Below, piece after piece: positions 6,577 through 11,903 of a stretch of DNA of 13,036 nt. The stretch is taken from positions 1-13,036 of the forward strand of contig CAZNWH010000068.1 of NCBI GenBank assembly GCA_964576765.1, written 5' to 3'. The notes under the pieces were generated by a model that did no database searches, was not told where the DNA came from, and was given only the letters and a program-made list of their open reading frames with translations. Made by a program: the position numbers and the translations under genes. The DNA comes from Hellea sp964576765 (lineage in GTDB: Bacteria; Pseudomonadota; Alphaproteobacteria; Caulobacterales; Maricaulaceae). Each line of letters begins with the position of its first letter. The first letter of the stretch is position 1.

Positions 6577-6605
6577 TTTACGTAAGGTCTGTAAAGATTT
6601 ATAAT
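6577..6605 (+). promoter_or_regulatory. Sigma-70 promoter for the secreted protein at 6632
   Basis: A perfect TATAAT -10 element (6600-6605) lies 17 bases after TTTACG (6577-6582, four of six to the -35 consensus). Transcription would begin near 6612. The ribosome-binding site AGGAG (6621-6625) follows, six bases before the ATG at 6632. This is the clearest promoter in the window. Confidence 0.6.
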
Positions 6606-6631
6606 GGGGCTAGTTCTTAAAGGAGCGAGTT

Positions 6632-7354
6632 ATGAAACGGTTTATTTTTCCAATTATTCTTCCTGGGGCTATTATGGCGCTTTGCACGATGGCGATGGCT
6701 CATCCACATAAACCTGACACCGAAGACACAGTAGATAACACGCCGAAAGTTGAGCGTATTTGGCCCAATTTTGGCCAGAAGACGGATAACGAGAAGGCGG
6801 TTAAAAAAATTGATATGGCTGATAAAGAAGCCAAGCGGGATAAAGATATAAAAAAGAAAAGCTATTCCTCCGCTACAGGCGGGAATGATACTATGGACGC
6901 TGAAGAATTTACGCAGCGTTTAGAAAGACGATTTGAGCGCCACGCTAAAAAAATAGACCGCAATCTTGACCGCGCTAAATCCAAGAATGAATTCTTGAAA
7001 TCCCAGCGCGAAATTGAAAGTCTTGAAGACCTAGGCGATGCGGCCCACGCTCTCGAGGATTTACTCTCTGAATCCGGTATTCTCTCTGGTTTGGGGGATA
7101 TGATAATTGATCTCGCTGATGATTTCGAGATTGACAGCTCAGATGAGGGCGTGTCTTTGAATTTCGAAGGCAAACGTCTGGGCCGGCTGAAAATGGATAA
7201 GGATAGTCAGGACGGCGTCGGGATTGAAGGTTTTGGAAAAAATATGAGCGTGAATAAAGAAGTCATCCGCAAAAACGGAAAAACCAAAACGCGCATTGTC
7301 ATTGAACTGGACGGTGACGAAGAATTTGACATCGAGCTGACGCCAAAAAATTAA
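6632..7354 (+). CDS. Secreted highly charged protein of unknown function
   Basis: The 240-residue product has a signal peptide (MKRF, hydrophobic core, then CTMAMA) with predicted cleavage after Ala23. The mature protein would begin HPHKPDTEDT. Residues 50-130 are very rich in Lys, Asp, Glu and Arg; the part from about 89 to 140 (EEFTQRLERRFERHAKKIDR and on) is predicted helical, possibly coiled coil. Residues 174-240 look like a small beta domain built of short repeated strands (SLNFEGKRLGRLKMD, then RIVIELDGDEEFDIELTP). There are no mature cysteines and no known catalytic motif. The start is well supported by AGGAG six bases upstream and a good promoter. I cannot assign a function. Together with the gene at 1769-2215 it is one of two secreted proteins here whose mature end would start with His-Pro. 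Confidence 0.82.
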   Translation: MKRFIFPIILPGAIMALCTMAMAHPHKPDTEDTVDNTPKVERIWPNFGQKTDNEKAVKKIDMADKEAKRDKDIKKKSYSSATGGNDTMDAEEFTQRLERRFERHAKKIDRNLDRAKSKNEFLKSQREIESLEDLGDAAHALEDLLSESGILSGLGDMIIDLADDFEIDSSDEGVSLNFEGKRLGRLKMDKDSQDGVGIEGFGKNMSVNKEVIRKNGKTKTRIVIELDGDEEFDIELTPKN

Positions 7355-7423
7355 AGGCTAACTCTCCTTCCGCCATTGTTATAAAATGAATGCGTTTGAG
7401 ACTTTGGGGTAAGGCCGTAACTT

Positions 7424-9334
7424 CTATATCAAAAACAACATGGCGCGGTCATCTGCTCGCTCGGTCAGGGCCGCTTCTAATGTGTCTGTAAGTTCGCCTG
7501 TAAAGCGTTCTGAAGCGGCCTGCTCCCACGCCTGCGTGACGGCGTCTATCAAGTCGGGCCGTTGTTTTTCTGTTGCGCGCCTTATGCGGCCATCGGTCAT
7601 AATCTGTCGGGCCAGAACAGGCACATTGGCACCCTTAAAGCGGCCTTGTAATTTCTTACGTCCATAAATAAAGCCGCCTCCCGCCAGAGCCCCGCCAATC
7701 ACAAGACCAATAGGGTTGAGAAAAAGCGGGGCGAAGAGATTGGCTTTGGCGAGCAGCGCCGAAATGATAATGGCCGTCAGAGTTGTCCCCATCAGAGCTG
7801 TGTCTGATTCAAGCGTATCGACGCTGGGCGCGGCGATGGCGAGGTCTTCAAGGTGACGGCTAATATGCTGACTATCATCGAGCGAGAGCACCATAGCAGG
7901 CAGGCCATGATCGCGGCATAGCGGGTCAGTTTCTTTTTCAATATCGCGTTGGAGCTGTGCAAACCAGTCCTCAATAACAGGTTTTAAAACCGCCGTAGCT
8001 GTATCATTTTGCAGCCAGTCTTTGACGCGCTCTGAGAGCGCTTGTTCGACATTGTCCAAACTTTCAATCTGGCCAGAGCGCCAATTTTGAAAGACAGGAA
8101 TGATGCAATTATCCGTCATGGCATCCACCAGAACAGGCGCGAGTCTGCTCCCTAAATTTTCAGACGCCTCGCGCGCTTTGGCGTAAACGGCCCCGTCTTC
8201 GGAGAGCATCTTAGATACCGCTTTTTGAAAACTGGCATGAAGAAACTCAAAGCGGCCCAACCATGACAGCCCGCGCGCTATAGAAAATTCTGGTTCCGAA
8301 CCGCGTACGACTTTGGCCTTGGGAAAGGCCTTTTCTGTGGCGGGCAGGACAAGCGGCAGGCGCGAGGCCCCACCCGTGAGTAATATCGTATCCGGGGCCC
8401 GCCCGCCCAATTTTGCAACGGTTTCACGCAGGGCAAAGTCAAAGGCTTTTTGCCAACTATACCCGTTAAGGCTCTTCAGCGGTGTAGTTAAAATGTTATC
8501 GGCGTCATTTTTGTCGATGCGGATTTCAAATAAAATACCGCCATCAATAGGCAGGCGTTTAATCATCTCGACAGGTTTTTCTTCACCGGTAAAATAGGCC
8601 TCTTTGGCTTGGCGGCACCAATATTCCATAATCGGTTCATAATGGGGATAGCGCTTTAAGAGCTTTTCAATTTTCCGGCGCGAAGATTGCCGGGCTAAAT
8701 TGAGTTTAAATATTTCTGTGTCCAGCAGGCCCGAGCCTAAAACATTATGGCCGACATCTTCGGCGTCCAAATCACGGCTATAGGTGAAATCGGTCGTCGA
8801 AGACCCAATATCAACAATGAGGACAGAGGCCTTGGCATCTTCGATAGATAGATAACCTTGCTCCAGCGCCGTCATCAAGGCGGCGCGGCTTTCGGGAACA
8901 ATACGAACCGTTTTTAGCCCCGCCCCTTCAAAGACAGCCAGATAATCGGATTTTGCGGCCTCGTCCCAGCCCGACGGACAACCAATAATAAAACGGCTGT
9001 CTTTGGGCCCGCGTATAATGCCGTCTTTGGCGAGGCCGCCTATCAAGGTTTTCGTAAAGAGCTGTGTAGGAATTTTAACATCGGAATTACGAACTGCCCG
9101 GTCTTTGAATTTAATCCAGACCTCAGGCACGTCGCCCATAAAGGACAGATTAACGGCATCTGCTCCAATTTTAATACCCTCTTTGGTTTTTGCTACGGCG
9201 GTCACGAAACTGCGCTCGCCGCGATATTCTAAAATTTCAGGCTCTCTGATCGTCGCGCCAAAGGCACGGCCCAGCGCGCTCTCGCCGTGGCCCAAATCAA
9301 AGCCAATAAATTCGTCGACGGATTTCTTACTCAT
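7424..9334 (-). CDS. Hsp70/actin-fold ATPase with C-terminal membrane hairpin
   Basis: I start this at the ATG at 9334 (MSKKSVDEFIGFDLG, 636 residues), because it overlaps the upstream stop by 4 bases (ATGA); a TTG four codons earlier is weaker. Residues 1-365 form an Hsp70-like nucleotide-binding domain: phosphate-1 loop FDLGHGES (12-19), PESRAAL (147-153), phosphate-2 loop DIGSSTTD (175-182), GSGLLD (200-205), adenosine loop GGASRLP (321-327) and SIARGL (351-356). WIKFKDR near residue 73 may supply the Hsp70 catalytic Lys. There is no recognisable beta-sandwich substrate-binding domain. Instead a mostly helical region leads to two hydrophobic segments (about 514-533 and 537-558) with a Gly-rich turn, then a basic patch (GRKKLQGRFK) and a final helical tail. 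Topology would leave both ends in the cytoplasm. It is not DnaK, HscA or MreB. The role is unknown; a membrane-bound chaperone or remodelling ATPase acting with the adjacent gene is my inference. Confidence 0.85.
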   Translation of the reverse strand: MSKKSVDEFIGFDLGHGESALGRAFGATIREPEILEYRGERSFVTAVAKTKEGIKIGADAVNLSFMGDVPEVWIKFKDRAVRNSDVKIPTQLFTKTLIGGLAKDGIIRGPKDSRFIIGCPSGWDEAAKSDYLAVFEGAGLKTVRIVPESRAALMTALEQGYLSIEDAKASVLIVDIGSSTTDFTYSRDLDAEDVGHNVLGSGLLDTEIFKLNLARQSSRRKIEKLLKRYPHYEPIMEYWCRQAKEAYFTGEEKPVEMIKRLPIDGGILFEIRIDKNDADNILTTPLKSLNGYSWQKAFDFALRETVAKLGGRAPDTILLTGGASRLPLVLPATEKAFPKAKVVRGSEPEFSIARGLSWLGRFEFLHASFQKAVSKMLSEDGAVYAKAREASENLGSRLAPVLVDAMTDNCIIPVFQNWRSGQIESLDNVEQALSERVKDWLQNDTATAVLKPVIEDWFAQLQRDIEKETDPLCRDHGLPAMVLSLDDSQHISRHLEDLAIAAPSVDTLESDTALMGTTLTAIIISALLAKANLFAPLFLNPIGLVIGGALAGGGFIYGRKKLQGRFKGANVPVLARQIMTDGRIRRATEKQRPDLIDAVTQAWEQAASERFTGELTDTLEAALTERADDRAMLFLI

Positions 9335-10281
9335 TCTGATTGCCAAACAGTTCCGCGTTTGAGGACGTGTTGTCCCGAGACTAAGGCCGGGGCCGCCATT
9401 TTCGTTTTGGTCTCGCCAATGGCTGGCAGAATATCGAACAGTTGTTTCGTTTTCGGTGAATAGCTCACAAGCTCGATCCCTTCGCCTGACAGAACAGATT
9501 TAAGTTCTTGTTTAATAAGGGTTAACGCAAAGTCGCCATCCTTCGCCCCTTCGGCTTCCAGCAGGCTTTGTACAAGTCCCATAAGCCGCGGATTATCCCG
9601 CCAATGGGTCTCGTGATTTGGCTGTGCCAAGCGGATTAAGATATGATCGGCTGTTTTGAGGGCTTCGGTTAATTGCGTAACAAACCCTGCCGCGTCCGCG
9701 CGAATATGGGCACTGGCCTCAAACCGCGTCCCGCGATTATCCTCAAGGGCCGGCGGGCGCTTTAGGAAAGGAATTTTATGGCGCAAATGTCCCCAGTCTT
9801 TGGGATCAAAAAAACGAAGAGCGGCCAGAACTGCCGCGCCGAATATGGCCAGAGCCGAGCCTTGTAAAAATCCGGCCAGCGCAAAAAGGCCCGCCGCGCC
9901 ATAAAACAGGCTGCGCCCTGCCCATTGCCGGGCTGGACGGGCGGCAATTTCTGACCAGACCACATCGGCATGGCTGGCGCGATCAAGAATGCCGGCGCCG
10001 GCCTTGACCATTTCGATTAGCCATAGGCCTGATTTTTGTAGGTTCGGGTCTTGGGTGGTCTTAGAAAATGCGGCCCCCGTACGATCTAGCGCTCTGCGGG
10101 CTTGTCCTACCATTTGAACGGCAGAGAGATCATCGCTCAGACTGGCTTGCAAGGCTTGTCGTTCAGGCTCGAAGGCTTTGGCCAAAGACGGAACGATTGC
10201 GGGAAGACTTTCAGTCATGAGAGTGATGTCGGGTTGGGAAGGCAGAGAGTCAAGGGCTGTCCTGTGTTGGGCTACGGTCAT
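9331..10281 (-). CDS. Membrane-hairpin partner protein of the Hsp70-like ATPase
   Basis: This 316-residue protein is not recognised as a named family. Residues 1-120 are mainly helical and soluble. Residues 123-139 and 141-158 form two adjacent hydrophobic segments (SLFYGAAGLFALAGFLQG, then a second span ending RFF), a tight hairpin like that in the ATPase. Residues 190-270 are helical. The tail has short strands: IELVSYSPKTKQLFDILP, then APALVSGQHVLKRGTVW. The last part is faintly like the RPA-x-V/L-rich end of GrpE, suggesting but not proving a nucleotide-exchange role. There is no HPD motif, so it is not a J-protein. The stop overlaps the ATPase ATG (ATGA), so the two are cotranslated. The ATG has no nearby Shine-Dalgarno sequence, and its start overlaps a four-codon mini-ORF that does. 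Confidence 0.8.
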   Translation of the reverse strand: MTVAQHRTALDSLPSQPDITLMTESLPAIVPSLAKAFEPERQALQASLSDDLSAVQMVGQARRALDRTGAAFSKTTQDPNLQKSGLWLIEMVKAGAGILDRASHADVVWSEIAARPARQWAGRSLFYGAAGLFALAGFLQGSALAIFGAAVLAALRFFDPKDWGHLRHKIPFLKRPPALEDNRGTRFEASAHIRADAAGFVTQLTEALKTADHILIRLAQPNHETHWRDNPRLMGLVQSLLEAEGAKDGDFALTLIKQELKSVLSGEGIELVSYSPKTKQLFDILPAIGETKTKMAAPALVSGQHVLKRGTVWQSE

Positions 10282-10292
10282 AAAGCAGCCAT
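10278..10292 (-). CDS. Four-codon leader mini-ORF (MAAL) coupled to the partner gene
   Basis: Minus-strand ATG GCT GCT TTA TGA. A strong AGGAG (10301-10305) sits eight bases before this ATG, but 19 bases before the partner gene's ATG at 10281. The mini-ORF stop overlaps that ATG (ATGA). No in-frame ATG, GTG or TTG nearer the Shine-Dalgarno sequence would extend the main gene. The arrangement fits ribosome delivery by termination-reinitiation, or a very short regulatory leader. It could be chance. Confidence 0.4.
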   Translation of the reverse strand: MAAL

Positions 10293-10318
10293 GATGTGGT
10301 CTCCTAGCTCGTCCAATA

Positions 10319-10337
10319 TTAATTACAGCTGAATTAA
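10319..10337. promoter_or_regulatory. Palindromic operator-like site between divergent genes
   Basis: TTAATT (10319-10324) and AATTAA (10332-10337) flank a CAGCTG palindrome with one extra A: TTAATTACAGCTGAATTAA. It lies about 27 bases upstream of the mini-ORF start on the minus strand and about 84 bases upstream of the secreted-protein start at 10421, so it could regulate either. The arms are AT-only, so chance is possible. Confidence 0.35.
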
Positions 10338-10420
10338 CCTTGTGTAAGCGGCCCTATTTTAGCCTGAATTGCATCCACACTGCCTTAATTAATGGGCGGG
10401 CCTATAATTGGAGAGATATT

Positions 10421-10882
10421 ATGATAATTTCATATAAAAGCTTGATAGCAGCCATCCTGCTTATCGGAATAGGCAGCGCGCCTGCTTTGGCACAGGATGA
10501 TTTGACTCAAAAGGTTAAAGATGTCGTTGTCGATCAAGGCATAGATAAAGCTAAATCGACAGCCAAAGGTCTGGCGGCAGATAAAATACAGAGGAGCGGC
10601 ACGGTTAAAGTCCGTAATCCCAATATTGTTGTGCCTGACGAGATTAAAAACGATGGCAAGGTCATTGTCCATAATGATGGCATGATCACAACGCAGGCAA
10701 GTGAGAAGATTATTTTCGAGGCGCCAAAGCCTGTCGCTTTACCTGTTTCCGCGCCCGTTATTGCGCCTGTCCCATCTCCCGTTTCAGCACCGCTACCGAG
10801 CGGCGCGCCGACAAATTGTCCAGCAGGAACAACGGGCCAAGCTGACGGGACGTGTATGATTACCGGAAATTATCTCGGTTAG
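10421..10882 (+). CDS. Small secreted protein with Pro-rich linker and two-Cys tail
   Basis: I start at the ATG at 10421 rather than upstream alternatives, because GGAGAG lies five bases before it and a standard signal peptide begins there. That gives 153 residues. The signal peptide ends SAPALA, with cleavage near residue 24. Residues 26-60 are helical and charged (DDLTQKVKDVVVDQGIDKAK). Residues 60-100 look like short beta strands (TVKVRNPNIVVPDEIKNDGK, then KVIVHNDGMITT). Residues 101-130 are a Pro/Ala/Val linker. The tail CPAGTTGQADGTC (133-145) can form a disulfide loop. I do not recognise the family; a periplasmic or surface location is inferred. It is divergent from the Hsp70-partner operon and ends at a good terminator shared with the convergent mscS gene. 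Confidence 0.8.
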   Translation: MIISYKSLIAAILLIGIGSAPALAQDDLTQKVKDVVVDQGIDKAKSTAKGLAADKIQRSGTVKVRNPNIVVPDEIKNDGKVIVHNDGMITTQASEKIIFEAPKPVALPVSAPVIAPVPSPVSAPLPSGAPTNCPAGTTGQADGTCMITGNYLG

Positions 10883-10895
10883 GCTTTGCTCAACA

Positions 10896-10925
10896 AAAAG
10901 CCGAAGTGTTTCCACCTCGGCTTTT
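10896..10925. terminator. Bidirectional intrinsic terminator
   Basis: AAAAGCCGA (10896-10904) and TCGGCTTTT (10917-10925) form a perfect 9-base stem. The 12-base spacer can pair further inward (GTG with CAC). The T-run on one strand and the A-run on the other let it stop transcripts from both the secreted-protein gene (stop at 10882) and the convergent mscS gene (ends at 10949). Confidence 0.85.
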
Positions 10926-10948
10926 GCAGTTTGATATAGAGATTAAAT

Positions 10949-11770
10949 CTATCCTTTTTCTTGGAGCATACGTGTTGCAGGATAGGGCGTTCTAAAGCCG
11001 GCCTTACCTAGAGCGGTGAGGATTTGCTGCGGTACGGAGTAACGTACGTCAAAGTAATGCGCGCCATCTGTAAACGGACGCACCACAAGCTCAGCAGAAC
11101 GCTCTGTTAGCGTTTCAACTTCGACGAAAGGAGCTGGGTCAGCTTTGATATGCGGGTTCGCCGCAAGTGCCTTGAGGATAACTTGACGCGCTTTTTCGAC
11201 ATCGTCATCATAGGCAATGTTAAACTTCATTTCTACGCCGCGCACAGGGTGATGACTATGATTGATGATGTTGTCGCCCCAGATTTTACCGTTCGGGATG
11301 ATGATCTGTTGATTGTCAAAGGTCTGCATAACCGTTGTGAACAATGTGATGTCTTCGACATTACCAAAATGTCCGCCGCCATCGACAAAATCGCCGACTT
11401 TATAAGGCCGGAAAACCATAAGCATAACGCCAGCCGCAAGGTTTGACATCGCGCCTTGAAGCGCAAGACCAACCGCAAGACCTGCTGCACCCAACATGGC
11501 AACAATAGAGGTTGTTTCAACGCCAAAGCGGTTAAGCACAGCGATAAAGACAAAGGCCATTATAACCCAACGTACTAGCGAGCCAAGGAAGTTAAAAAGC
11601 GTCTCGTCCATATGAGGACTTTTCTTGGCCAGTTTGACAATCCCGTTTTTCACCTTTTTGGCGATAAACGAACCGATAATAAAGATAGCTAACGCGACAA
11701 GCACGTTCATGCCCAGTCCAATGACTGTATCGAGCCTGTCAGGGTTTAGAAAAGATTTGAGTTGTTCCAT
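10949..11770 (-). CDS. mscS: Small-conductance mechanosensitive channel, MscS family
   Basis: The 273-residue product is close to E. coli MscS in length and layout. The inner-membrane heptamer opens under membrane tension and releases solutes during osmotic downshock. TM1 is about residues 17-38, TM2 60-80 and TM3 84-120. TM3 carries the Gly/Ala-packed pore helix (AMLGAAGLAVGLALQGAMSN) and ends MVFRPYKVGDFVD. The beta domain follows with NVEDITLFTTVMQTFDNQQI and the IPNGKIWGDNIINHS motif, then the alpha-beta cage domain to the end. GGGAGG lies seven bases before the ATG. The gene is convergent with the secreted-protein gene and divergent from the CoA-transferase. Paralogues are common, so the mscS symbol denotes the small MscS-type subfamily. 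Confidence 0.95.
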   Translation of the reverse strand: MEQLKSFLNPDRLDTVIGLGMNVLVALAIFIIGSFIAKKVKNGIVKLAKKSPHMDETLFNFLGSLVRWVIMAFVFIAVLNRFGVETTSIVAMLGAAGLAVGLALQGAMSNLAAGVMLMVFRPYKVGDFVDGGGHFGNVEDITLFTTVMQTFDNQQIIIPNGKIWGDNIINHSHHPVRGVEMKFNIAYDDDVEKARQVILKALAANPHIKADPAPFVEVETLTERSAELVVRPFTDGAHYFDVRYSVPQQILTALGKAGFRTPYPATRMLQEKG

Positions 11771-11809
11771 TATAATGCCTCCCAGCAGATATTAACTTTC
11801 TGCTAATTA

Positions 11810-11827
11810 TGTTCATCAACATGAACA
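11810..11827. promoter_or_regulatory. 18-bp palindrome in the mscS / CoA-transferase divergent region
   Basis: TGTTCAT-CAAC-ATGAACA is a perfect inverted repeat with 7-base arms, 40 bases from the mscS start and 77 from the CoA-transferase start. Outer CTGC (11800-11803) and GCAG (11828-11831) extend it, with a bulge. AGCAG at 11784-11788 can compete for CTGCT (11800-11804). It could be an operator for a dimeric regulator, or part of the mscS mRNA leader. Confidence 0.45.
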
Positions 11828-11903
11828 GCAGTTGAATGAAATTTGCGTGAAAGATGTAGTTGTTCTAGGTTCTATTGATAATTACACTCAAGGCTTACAA
11901 TCA

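Noticed and set aside
7355..7423. Gap between two convergent genes inspected for a terminator
   Set aside because: No stem of useful length followed by a T-run was found on either strand.
9335..9346. TTG start four codons upstream for the Hsp70-like gene
   Set aside because: The ATG at 9334 gives the standard ATGA overlap with the preceding stop and still contains the whole ATPase domain.
10403..10408. TATAAT just upstream of the secreted-protein gene at 10421
   Set aside because: It is a perfect -10 hexamer but only 12 bases from the ATG, with no -35 at proper spacing. The transcript would start inside the ribosome-binding site.
10340..10420. Upstream TTG-initiated extension of the secreted protein
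   Set aside because: It would put 27 polar residues before a textbook signal peptide. The ATG at 10421 has GGAGAG at good spacing.
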